From NCBI GenBank assembly GCA_029261155.1, contig JAJDBW010000014.1, positions 1 through 51,504 of the forward strand: a stretch of 51,504 nucleotides of DNA, in the 5' to 3' direction. The DNA comes from Nitrospirota bacterium. GTDB lineage: Bacteria > Nitrospirota > Nitrospiria > SBBL01 > JAADHI01. The position numbers and the translations under genes are program-made. This document shows positions 7,078 to 15,259 of the stretch, in pieces. Within the stretch, counting starts at the first letter, position 1, and the number at the start of each line of letters is the position of its first letter. Under the pieces are notes generated by a model, which worked only from the letters and a program-made list of their open reading frames with translations, made no database searches and was not told the origin of the DNA.

Positions 7078-10000
7078 ATGCAAAGACCCCATCTTCGCAA
7101 GGTCAACTACAGTGGTCTCAAAAAAACAAACGCCCTTTTAAAATCGATCAATCGAGCACAAGCCTTGATGCTCGCACCATCCAATCCTCAGGACGTTTTC
7201 GATAGCGTCCTCAAAGACCTCATAAACCTAACAGACAGCCCACTGGCTTTTATAGGCCAAGTCGACCAGGGACCCGGAGAACACCCTTCACTAAAAATAC
7301 TCGCTATAAATACCTTAGCCTGGAATGAACACATTCAGTCCGATGCTAAAATCAATAACCCAGAAGGACTCGTGTTTTCAAGCCTGAAAAAATTGTCCGG
7401 CAATGTGATAAAAGAGGCCAAAACCATGGCGGCGAATGATCCTTCGGCGCCTCCCCTTAAGATTATAGGCCGCAAATCGAAAAACCATCTCCAACTCGAG
7501 ACATTTTTAGGACTTCCTGTCTTTTTCGATGATCGAATAATCGGGATCATCGGACTCGCGAATGGCCAGGGGGACTACGACGAAGCGCTGATTCGTTATT
7601 TAAGACCCTTGTTGGACACCTGCAGTGAAATGATCCGCTGGCTTTCTCAACCGAGCAAAATGGAAGCTTTGTATGTGCCTCAGGACAAGAACGAACATGA
7701 TTCAGGAAAAGCCGTGCTTGAAGAAACGGCTGCACTCTATCCCTCTGCATCAAGCCTGGATTTAGAAAGTAGAGCATCCCTTTCTAGGCTGATCGACCAT
7801 CTCCCTGGGATGCTGCTGCAAAGCCGGTTCAACAAAGCGCGTCAACTCATCTTTGCGAGCGAAGGCTGTCATGCCCTCACGTCCTACAAAACCTCGGATT
7901 TTCTCCGCGAAGTCCTTCACTATGGACAAATCATACACCCTGAAGACCAAGACGGAATTTGGGCACGCATACAAGCGGCAGTACGAAAACGCATCCCCTA
8001 TCAGTTGACCTATCGTATTTCAACTGCAGGGGGTGAGATCAAATGGGTTTCGGAAGACGGTCGCGGAATTTTTTCGGAAGATGGCGGACTTCAGTATCTC
8101 GAGGGCTTTGTTACCGATATTACCGAACGGAAACGATTTGAATATCAAGCCTATTTCCGCAATCAGCGCTTAAAAAAACTCACCGAACTCAGCCTAACGC
8201 TCTCGGGCGATCCCTACGATGTTTTCAAAAAAATCGTACAAATGATTTCTGAAATTCTAAAGGTCCCCGTCGTTTGTCTTTCGGAGGTTCGGGGCGACAC
8301 CCTTTATTTTTCTTGTGTTTATGCAAATGGACAAATCTTAACAGACGTCGGTGAATGCCCATTAGATATTGCCCCCTGCGGCATTGTCGAAAAAACCAAG
8401 ACCATCCAAGTCTTCGATCAGGTTATGGAAACCTTTCCACAGGTTGAAATTCTAAAGCAATTCCAAGCTTATTCTTATTGCGGATTCCCTTCTTTAGACA
8501 GCAAGGGCAAGGTCGTGGCCGTCACGTGCCTAGTCGACGATAAAACCCACTCTTTTAAGGAAGAAGATCAAGATCTCTTACGTATTCTTGGACAACGCAT
8601 TGCCGCCGAGATTGAACGAAAACGGCAGCTTCAAAAACAGAAAAAAACGGAGCAAATTCGCCAGCAGTCTGAAGAAAAATGGCGTTCGATTACCGAATAC
8701 TCTCCCGATCAAATTATCTTATTGGATCGAGAATATAAAATTCAATTTATTAATCACATCGAAACAGATCTAACCTTGGATCAGGTCATCGGCTCCTCTA
8801 TTTTAAAATTCATTTCCAAAAAATATCAGATGCGGGCGAAAGCCTGTTACGATCGCGTATGGAAAACCGGTTTGCCCGACCGCTTTGAAACGCAATACAA
8901 AGACGCGCAAGGCGTAGTGCACTACTTTGAAGAACATGTCGGTCCAATTCAACATGAAGGCCAAATTAAATCGCTGATCGTCTGCGCCCGGAATGTGACC
9001 GCCCGCAAAGCAGCGGAAGAAAAACTCCGGCAGTCGGCCACCGTGTTCGAAAATACTGCGGAAGGGGTCATCGTCACCGACGCAGATAATAACATCACTG
9101 CCGTAAACAGAGCCTTTAGCGAGATTACCGGATATAACGAAGGGGAAGTACTCGGAAAAAGCCCTCGTCTCCTGAAATCTGAAAGGCAGGAACGAGACTT
9201 CTATTATAAAATGTGGGCGACCATAAAAAAAGTGGGTATGTGGCAAGGCGAGATATGGGATCGGCGGAAAAACGGGGAGGTCTACCCCGCATGGGCCACC
9301 ATTACTGCCTTGCATGACGAGGAAGACCTTCTCACCAATTATATTGCCGTTTTTTCTGATATTTCGACAATTAAGCGCTCACAAGAACAAATGGATTTTT
9401 TGGCCTTTCACGATCCCCTCACCGATTTGCCCAACCGGATTTTGTTTAACGATCGTCTAGAGAGTGCCTTAAATCGCGCCAGAAGAGAAGGAACACAGAT
9501 TGCGGTTCTGTTCTTGGATTTTGACCGATTTAAAAATGTGAATGACAGCCTCGGCCATCCCATTGGCGACATCCTATTAAGAAAAGCCGCCGAACGAATC
9601 AAACAGCAAATACGAGAAGAAGACACCGTCGCGCGGCTGGGTGGAGATGAATTTATCCTCATCATCAACGACGTGCACGATCCACAAGATGTGGCCCTCC
9701 TGGCGCAAAAAATCATGGAAGCATTTCATCAGCCTATCCGGGTAAAAAAACACGATCTCCACCTCACGGTGAGCATGGGCGTTAGCCTTTTTCCGGGGGA
9801 TGGGCAAGATACGGCGACCCTAATCAAAAATGCCGATGCGGCAATGTACCGCGCCAAGGAAGAAGGGCGAAACAATTACCAGTTTTACACGGCCAAACTC
9901 ACGGCAGATGTTTTTGAGCGATTGACCTTAGAAACCGCACTGAGGCATGCCTTGGAAAACAATGAACTTGTCATCCATTACCAACCTCAGTACTTGCTGA

Positions 10001-10692
10001 AAAATCGAAAACTGATGGGAGCAGAGGCGCTTATCCGCTGGCAACACCCCAGTATGGGCCTGATCTATCCGGCCAAATTCATCCCCTTGGCCGAGGATTC
10101 GGGCATGATCATGGCCATCGGCGAATGGGTCCTCTACCAAGCGTGCACACAAATGAAAGAATGGCTGGCGGCAGGTCTGGAACTCGACCGGATCGCGGTT
10201 AATGTTTCCAGCCTACAGTTTCAGCGTGCTGAAATTGTTACGACAATCCGAAAAGTATTAGCAGAAACCGGGCTCGATCCGCACTATCTAGAACTCGAAC
10301 TCACCGAGAGCGTTATCATGCAGAAAACCGATTCTATCGGCACGCTTGATGATTTGAAAACCTTGGGCGTACGCTTGTCAATCGACGACTTCGGCACGGG
10401 ATACTCTTCTCTTAGCTATTTAAAACGATTGCCAATCGATAAACTCAAGATCGACGGATCCTTTGTACGCGATATTCCGAAAGACCCAAATGACGAAGCC
10501 ATCACCCGCGCCATTATCGCCTTGGGGCAAAGTCTGCAGATCAACCTCATTGCCGAAGGGGTCGAAACAGAAAGCCAGGAGACCTTCCTCAAGGCCTTAG
10601 GATGCGAAGAAGCCCAGGGCTTTTTATACAGCAAAGCGGTCACGGCCAAACGATTCAAGCGGCTCTTGGACGATGGTCGATACGCCCCCTAA
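7078..10692 (+). CDS. GAF/PAS-GGDEF-EAL cyclic-di-GMP turnover protein
   Basis: A 1204-residue cytoplasmic sensor with no membrane segment. Order: GAF (about 20-190), PAS_3-like (about 238-345, ending VTDITERKR), GAF (about 365-505), PAS (about 533-645), PAS (about 650-770), GGDEF (about 780-935), EAL (about 950-1195). The cyclase motif GGDEF is intact at 855-859, with an RxxD inhibitory site at 846-849 exactly five residues before it. The phosphodiesterase keeps EAL (983-985), NVSS, ELTES, DDFGTGYSSL (from 1103) and KIDGSFV. Both activities are therefore possible; which dominates cannot be read. The ATG at 7078 lacks a Shine-Dalgarno but is the first start after an in-frame TGA at 7057. Confidence 0.93.
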   Translation: MQRPHLRKVNYSGLKKTNALLKSINRAQALMLAPSNPQDVFDSVLKDLINLTDSPLAFIGQVDQGPGEHPSLKILAINTLAWNEHIQSDAKINNPEGLVFSSLKKLSGNVIKEAKTMAANDPSAPPLKIIGRKSKNHLQLETFLGLPVFFDDRIIGIIGLANGQGDYDEALIRYLRPLLDTCSEMIRWLSQPSKMEALYVPQDKNEHDSGKAVLEETAALYPSASSLDLESRASLSRLIDHLPGMLLQSRFNKARQLIFASEGCHALTSYKTSDFLREVLHYGQIIHPEDQDGIWARIQAAVRKRIPYQLTYRISTAGGEIKWVSEDGRGIFSEDGGLQYLEGFVTDITERKRFEYQAYFRNQRLKKLTELSLTLSGDPYDVFKKIVQMISEILKVPVVCLSEVRGDTLYFSCVYANGQILTDVGECPLDIAPCGIVEKTKTIQVFDQVMETFPQVEILKQFQAYSYCGFPSLDSKGKVVAVTCLVDDKTHSFKEEDQDLLRILGQRIAAEIERKRQLQKQKKTEQIRQQSEEKWRSITEYSPDQIILLDREYKIQFINHIETDLTLDQVIGSSILKFISKKYQMRAKACYDRVWKTGLPDRFETQYKDAQGVVHYFEEHVGPIQHEGQIKSLIVCARNVTARKAAEEKLRQSATVFENTAEGVIVTDADNNITAVNRAFSEITGYNEGEVLGKSPRLLKSERQERDFYYKMWATIKKVGMWQGEIWDRRKNGEVYPAWATITALHDEEDLLTNYIAVFSDISTIKRSQEQMDFLAFHDPLTDLPNRILFNDRLESALNRARREGTQIAVLFLDFDRFKNVNDSLGHPIGDILLRKAAERIKQQIREEDTVARLGGDEFILIINDVHDPQDVALLAQKIMEAFHQPIRVKKHDLHLTVSMGVSLFPGDGQDTATLIKNADAAMYRAKEEGRNNYQFYTAKLTADVFERLTLETALRHALENNELVIHYQPQYLLKNRKLMGAEALIRWQHPSMGLIYPAKFIPLAEDSGMIMAIGEWVLYQACTQMKEWLAAGLELDRIAVNVSSLQFQRAEIVTTIRKVLAETGLDPHYLELELTESVIMQKTDSIGTLDDLKTLGVRLSIDDFGTGYSSLSYLKRLPIDKLKIDGSFVRDIPKDPNDEAITRAIIALGQSLQINLIAEGVETESQETFLKALGCEEAQGFLYSKAVTAKRFKRLLDDGRYAP

Positions 10693-10891
10693 AATTCATA
10701 AAAAGACACACTTACTCAGGCAATAAAAGCGAAATCATACCAATAAAATTACGATTTTAATTCACAATCCCCCATCTCATGAAAGAATCGGAGGGAATCT
10801 CATCCCGCAATCCTTTTCATTATGATATCCCACCCTAGAATCCGAATTTACGCTAGTATTAACTAAAAAAAAATAGTTCCCTTCGATTCGC

Positions 10892-10919
10892 TTGACTCCC
10901 CTGATGAACCGGGTATTAT
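10892..10919 (+). promoter_or_regulatory. candidate sigma70 promoter of the receiver-CheC-cyclase operon
   Basis: TTGACT (10892-10897) and TATTAT (10914-10919) are 16 bases apart. A start near 10926 would give a leader of about 200 bases before the response regulator gene. The wider gap 10693-11129 holds no gene that I can support. Confidence 0.45.
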
Positions 10920-10938
10920 TTATATAGATATAGATCAA

Positions 10939-10969
10939 TTGAGGATGCCTCAAAAGCGAGGTCCGCCTC
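10939..10969 (+). promoter_or_regulatory. two adjacent GAGG/CCTC hairpins in the operon leader
   Basis: TTGAGG-ATG-CCTCAA (10939-10953) is a 6-bp stem with a three-base loop. GAGG-TCCG-CCTC (10958-10969) follows directly. The two stems share arms, so each left arm can pair with the other right arm, allowing alternative folds. They would lie at the very 5' end of a transcript from the 10892-10919 promoter. A regulatory role is speculative. Confidence 0.35.
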
Positions 10970-11129
10970 ATAGCGTCATCGAAAAAAAGCTCGAAATCCC
11001 GTTATATTAAACGAAATATGGAAATCGGTTCATGGTAATTTGTCGTATTGGCGTTTTTTTGACACAGGAATACAACCCCACGACATTCTTTGGTTACCGC
11101 TCTAACACGCAGAATCTTTTGGAGGTCTT

Positions 11130-11513
11130 ATGATTAAAACAATATTATTGGTTGACGACTCGCCTGTCGCGATCAAGATCCTTAAACGCTGTCTTCCGGC
11201 CGAATACGAATTCGAAAGCCATGTCGCCAACAACGGGGCTGAAGGGTTTGAAATGTATAAAAAAATGAAACCGGACCTCACCTTCTTAGATCTCACCATG
11301 CCCGTCATGGACGGGATTGAAACCCTTGAGGAAATCATACGTTTCGACAAGGATGCCCTGGTGGTCGTGGTGACGGCCGATGCCCAGAAAAAAGTGTACG
11401 ACAAGGTGATGGCGCTCGGGGCCTTCATGATGCTTTCTAAGCCACCCTCTAGAGACGTTGTCAAGGCCGCGATATTGAAGGCAGGACTTGCCAAGGAAAA
11501 ATTGGGGGTATGA
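11130..11513 (+). CDS. single-domain response regulator (CheY-like receiver)
   Basis: A 127-residue stand-alone receiver. The acidic pair Asp9-Asp10, phospho-acceptor Asp54 (FLDLTMP), Thr82 and Lys104 (SKPP) are all present, so it should be phosphorylated and switch normally. It has no output domain. The ATG follows TTGGAGGT by a proper distance. Its stop overlaps the start of the CheC gene by four bases (ATGA), and the CheC gene abuts a PAS-GGDEF gene. The receiver is thus the likely phosphatase substrate of CheC. The cognate kinase is not obvious locally; the hybrid kinase at 30.7-34.5 kb is one possibility. Confidence 0.93.
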   Translation: MIKTILLVDDSPVAIKILKRCLPAEYEFESHVANNGAEGFEMYKKMKPDLTFLDLTMPVMDGIETLEEIIRFDKDALVVVVTADAQKKVYDKVMALGAFMMLSKPPSRDVVKAAILKAGLAKEKLGV

Positions 11514-12157
11514 CGATGATTGCAAAAAATACAAGCTTGGAATTTTCACAAGACGAACAGGAAATCCTGCAAGAAGTGATGAATGTCTCATTCGGTCAAG
11601 TGGCCGCCGATTTAGCCGAGATCATCAATGTCCTGGTGATCTTAAGCGTGCCAAAAGTCACCTTATTATTAGGAAAAGACTTCCCCAAATATCTAAAAGA
11701 AAAGCTGAGTCTTTCCCCACCTTTTGACGTTGTCGAGCAAAGTTTTTCAGGAAAACTCAATGGCGTCGCTTTTTTGGTTTTTCCCGCCGGATCGGGAAAA
11801 ACGCTCGTGACCATGTTTGACGAATATAAAGAAACGCCAAATGGGGAAGAAATGACGAGGTTAGAGAAGGAAACCATGACGGAAATCGGCAACATTCTCA
11901 CCGGGGCCTGTGTAGGAAAACTAGCGGAGCAGCTCAAGGAGGTCGCTTATTATTCCGAGCCCCGGGTTGCCATGAGTTCAACACCATCATGGGAGATCCC
12001 CGGAAAACTCATTGACCCTGACAGTATTGTCATTCTGGTTAAAACGGAATTCAAATTTGAATCTAATGACACCAACGGATTCCTTTTTCTCATTACCAAC
12101 CAAGAATCCTTCGGTTGGCTTAAGAAGGCCCTGAATAGGTATATCGAACAGTTCTAA
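11510..12157 (+). CDS. CheC-family phosphatase
   Basis: CheC-type proteins dephosphorylate CheY-like receivers. This 215-residue protein carries both helices of the family signature E-x2-N: Glu22/Asn25 (QEVMN) and Glu125/Asn128 (TEIGN), about 103 residues apart as in two-site CheC. A beta-rich middle (KVTLLLGKDF, GVAFLVFPAGSG) completes the fold. It overlaps the receiver gene by four bases and the cyclase gene by one base (TAATG), which implies translational coupling. No cheA, cheW or cheD is in the window, so the module probably serves a non-flagellar or accessory pathway. Confidence 0.85.
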   Translation: MTMIAKNTSLEFSQDEQEILQEVMNVSFGQVAADLAEIINVLVILSVPKVTLLLGKDFPKYLKEKLSLSPPFDVVEQSFSGKLNGVAFLVFPAGSGKTLVTMFDEYKETPNGEEMTRLEKETMTEIGNILTGACVGKLAEQLKEVAYYSEPRVAMSSTPSWEIPGKLIDPDSIVILVKTEFKFESNDTNGFLFLITNQESFGWLKKALNRYIEQF

Positions 12158-13056
12158 TGGACAGCGCGCAAATCATCGAGACAATCGATACCGGCATCGT
12201 GATCTTTGATAGTGATTTCAAGGTCACTTACTGGAACGGCTGGATGGTGGCGCATAGTCAAATCGACAAAGAAGAAATAATTGGCCGCTCCCTGTTTGAT
12301 TTTTATCCCAACATCAAAAAACAACGCTTTTTGAGAAGCTGCAAGTCGGTTTTGGCCTTTGGCAACTTGGCCTTCCATCCACAAGATACTTATGCCTATC
12401 TGTTTGAAATGAAACCGATCGAGTGGTTTCGGTTCCAGTTTGAATTCATGCAGCAAAGTTGCACCATCGGGCCCATCCGTAACGCGGACAATAAGATCAC
12501 GCACCTAGTGGTCTCGGTCCGAGACGTGACGGAAGAAACCGCATACAAACAAGAACTCATAAAGCTCGCCCAGCGGGATCCTCTAACGGGAAGTTATAAC
12601 CGAAGGTATTTGAAGGGTTTTCTCGAAGAAGAGCTCTATCGCTGTGTGCGCTATCATCGACCGATGAGCCTCATCATGCTGGACATTGATTATTTTAAAC
12701 AGATAAACGACCAATACGGGCACCCCTTTGGGGACAAGGTTTTGAAGATCATCGCGTCGACCATTCAAGCCAGCATAAGAAAATCGGAGCGCTTTGCCCG
12801 ATACGGGGGAGAGGAGTTTTGCATCGTAATGCCGGAGACAGCGATAGAAGGGGCGCTTGTTTTTTCGGAGAAGATCAGGGTCTTAATCGAAGAAATAACA
12901 CTCTATTCCGATAAAACGCTGGTAAAAATTACAGCCAGCTTCGGGGTCGCTGCCTTCACAGAAAAAGTAAAAGATATCGAAACGCTCATCAAAAAAGCTG
13001 ACGACGCCCTCTACAAAGCAAAGCGTGGGGGAAGGAACCAGACTATGGCCTGTTGA
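12157..13056 (+). CDS. PAS-GGDEF diguanylate cyclase
   Basis: A 299-residue soluble protein: PAS domain at about 1-130 (GIVIFDSDFKVTYWNGWM, ending VRDVTEETAY) and GGDEF at about 140-298. The catalytic motif is GGEEF at 217-221, competent in known cyclases. The product-inhibition site would be RxxD but reads R208-K-S-E211, a conservative change that may weaken feedback. It begins inside the CheC stop codon (TAATG). The arrangement suggests c-di-GMP output tied to the receiver/CheC pair, although the cyclase itself has no receiver domain. Confidence 0.93.
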   Translation: MDSAQIIETIDTGIVIFDSDFKVTYWNGWMVAHSQIDKEEIIGRSLFDFYPNIKKQRFLRSCKSVLAFGNLAFHPQDTYAYLFEMKPIEWFRFQFEFMQQSCTIGPIRNADNKITHLVVSVRDVTEETAYKQELIKLAQRDPLTGSYNRRYLKGFLEEELYRCVRYHRPMSLIMLDIDYFKQINDQYGHPFGDKVLKIIASTIQASIRKSERFARYGGEEFCIVMPETAIEGALVFSEKIRVLIEEITLYSDKTLVKITASFGVAAFTEKVKDIETLIKKADDALYKAKRGGRNQTMAC

Positions 13057-13206
13057 AATCGAAACATCCCATCCCTAGGTCGCTCCCACGCGCCCAAGAT
13101 GCCCCACACATATTCGCTGATTCACCTTCTGACACCTCATGATACGTCGTATTCATTAATGCAAATACCCGTATAACTGCGGTGATATGAAAAATCCTCT
13201 ATGAAC

Positions 13207-13878
13207 TTAAAATGGATTGAGGCTTAAATAATCGGTCGGCGGCGAAAAAAAATCTGGCGGCATCAGTCCACCCGCCCTAGGATCGTAATCGACAATGACC
13301 GTTTCGTCCGCCGGGCCTGCATAAATAATCCGGAACAAACGCTCCTTCAAATCGTCACTGACCCATCGTAGCGAATAAGCCTGCCTCCCATCGCGCGCCA
13401 ATGTGACCAAATAAAGCCTCGCCGGTTTTTCTCCAAGTGGTCCGCGCCAGAGCAAGCGCTTTGAAATCGTGTAGGGTTCGGGTGGAGCACTCCATCCTTC
13501 CTTCGCTGCCTTAAGGCTTTCCGCGATCGATAAGGCGGTTCTAAAATAGATCTTGTCTTCTGGAAAAATACGGAATTTTAAAGACCGCTCGAAATCGTAG
13601 AGATCGATTTCCTTGCTGCCACTCGGCTCGATTCGAACCTTCAAGCCCTCCTGGAAAATATTGCCCTTGGAGATGATCGTCTCCGTCCGGGGTGAGAGCA
13701 CCCGAATTGTAAATTCTCCCTGCCAAGATGCAGCCTCCAGCGATTTCGGCGCACAGAACAAGATCGCCATTGTCGCCCAGAACAAAAGGCCCGAAACAGG
13801 TGGCATCGACACCCGAAGGGGCAAGCTGCAAGAATCCAGGCTTGAAGAACGAGAAGGGAGGAAATTAATCGGAAACAT
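13207..13878 (-). CDS. secreted protein of unknown function
   Basis: A 223-residue frame. A start at 13806 (MPPVSGLLFWATMAILF) gives a textbook signal peptide ending LEA-ASW and about 199 residues. The first ATG at 13878 adds a polar extension and overlaps the M16 gene by 14 bases. The mature part has beta-strand character with phrases such as EFTIRVLSPRTETIISKGNI and RWVSDDLKERLFRIIYAG, reminiscent of periplasmic proteins of the outer-membrane lipoprotein-sorting (LolA-like or DUF4412-like) fold. I do not claim that family. It sits directly downstream of the two M16 protease genes and probably shares their transcript. Confidence 0.65.
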   Translation of the reverse strand: MFPINFLPSRSSSLDSCSLPLRVSMPPVSGLLFWATMAILFCAPKSLEAASWQGEFTIRVLSPRTETIISKGNIFQEGLKVRIEPSGSKEIDLYDFERSLKFRIFPEDKIYFRTALSIAESLKAAKEGWSAPPEPYTISKRLLWRGPLGEKPARLYLVTLARDGRQAYSLRWVSDDLKERLFRIIYAGPADETVIVDYDPRAGGLMPPDFFSPPTDYLSLNPF

Positions 13879-15259
13879 GCTCTTTTATCGATTCGAGCGT
13901 AATCATCTCTTGCTGGCCTACAGCCACAACAGCCATGTGTTTTGGATGGAGGTATTTGAGCGCCACACGAAAGACATCCTCCCGGGTTACGCTTTTAATC
14001 CGCTCTACATAGGACTCGAGATAGTCGAGTCCTAAATCGTGAAAAGCAAGGGTCGTTAAATACGATGCGATCTTTCGGGTGGTATCGATCCGGAGCGGAA
14101 AACTTCCCGTTAAATAGGACTTGGCCTCGCTTAGCTCCGTCTCAGTCACTCCTGTATTGCGGATGTTATTCAGGGCTTCTAGCACGGCCCGAATCGCTTC
14201 GGCCGTGCTGCTGTTTTTTGTTTGAAAAGTCACACTGAAGGCCCCCGGAAAACGATTGGCTGAAAAATGAGAATAAATCGAATAAACCAGGCCTTTATCA
14301 TCGCGAACATCCTTCATCATCCGCGAAGAAAACCCGCCACCTCCCAAAATATAATTCATCACCTGAATGGCGTAGTAGTCCGAATTCGCCCGGTCGATGC
14401 CCACATGACCCAAGATCACCGTCGCTTGGCTTAAGTCCTTTTCAATTCGTTTTACCGACGACGTCGGCAGCGGTTGGCTTGGGTGTGCGGTGAAAAAAGA
14501 GGCCGACCCTTTTTCCCAGGCCCCGAAATAAGTGCGCACTAAGGTCTTTGCCTCGGCTTCCGTGAGGTCGCCTACCACGGCAAGGATAGTGTTCTCGGGC
14601 TGATAATAGCGATTGTGAAAGCGCACGAGGTCTCTCCGATGGATTTTTTGAATGGTCTCATCCAATCCAATGTTCGGATAGCGATAGGGATGGTCGCCAT
14701 AAATCATTTCTTGAAAGGCGATTCTGGCGATGATCCCCGGCTGATCTTGCTGGGCCAAAATTTCCCCCGCGATCTGTTTGCGAATCCGCGCGATCTCCTC
14801 GGGTTCGAATTTGGGATGAATCAAGAGATCCGATAAGAGGTCAAAGCCCGTCTCGATGTCTTTTTTTAAAACCCGGATTTGTATGGTTGTAAAATCCTTC
14901 GAGGCATTGATCGAAAGGTCCGCCCCGATGGAATCGAGGGCCTCCGACAGTGCAAGGGCGCTTCGCTTTGCCGTGCCCGCTTCCAGGAGCACGGCCGCCA
15001 TATTGGCCAAGCCGATTTTCGATTTGGGATCGTCGCTTCCGCCGGCGCGGACAAGCGCTTGGATCGTGACAATGGGCAATGCATCCTGTTCTAGGCTCAA
15101 CACGCGCATCCCATTCTCGGTTTGAAACTGTGTCGGTGTAATTTGGGCCGCCGCAACTCGGCTGGGCCCCAGAAAAACCACGCACATCATCAAGCCTGCG
15201 AAGAGCGGCCACAGTAAGCCGAGGGCGCCACGACCCTGCGTCCGAAAAGGTGTGCTCAC
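13865..15259 (-). CDS. M16-family peptidase homologue lacking the zinc motif (non-catalytic partner)
   Basis: A 464-residue exported protein: signal segment to about residue 39 (LFAGLMMCVVFLG ... VAAAQ), then two M16 repeats. At the place of the HxxEH zinc site the sequence reads NMAAVLL, so it cannot bind zinc there. The rest of the fold is conserved, for example LILHPKF-like and YQPENTILAVVGDL segments and the glycine-rich GGGGFSSRMMKDVRDDKGLVYSI stretch in the second half. The start is GTG at 15259, two bases after AAGGAGGGG, and overlaps the catalytic partner gene by four bases. Such active/inactive pairs form heterodimeric M16B proteases. Confidence 0.9.
   Translation of the reverse strand: MSTPFRTQGRGALGLLWPLFAGLMMCVVFLGPSRVAAAQITPTQFQTENGMRVLSLEQDALPIVTIQALVRAGGSDDPKSKIGLANMAAVLLEAGTAKRSALALSEALDSIGADLSINASKDFTTIQIRVLKKDIETGFDLLSDLLIHPKFEPEEIARIRKQIAGEILAQQDQPGIIARIAFQEMIYGDHPYRYPNIGLDETIQKIHRRDLVRFHNRYYQPENTILAVVGDLTEAEAKTLVRTYFGAWEKGSASFFTAHPSQPLPTSSVKRIEKDLSQATVILGHVGIDRANSDYYAIQVMNYILGGGGFSSRMMKDVRDDKGLVYSIYSHFSANRFPGAFSVTFQTKNSSTAEAIRAVLEALNNIRNTGVTETELSEAKSYLTGSFPLRIDTTRKIASYLTTLAFHDLGLDYLESYVERIKSVTREDVFRVALKYLHPKHMAVVAVGQQEMITLESIKEHVSD

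Noticed and set aside
6601-7106. Two 72-codon minus-strand frames in the 6.5-7.1 kb gap
   Set aside because: AT-rich, no Shine-Dalgarno, no domain features. The second overlaps the start of the GGDEF-EAL gene.
10777-11129. Cyclic-di-GMP riboswitch ahead of the signalling operon
   Set aside because: I could not find the conserved GEMM-type core. Only short GAGG/CCTC hairpins are visible.
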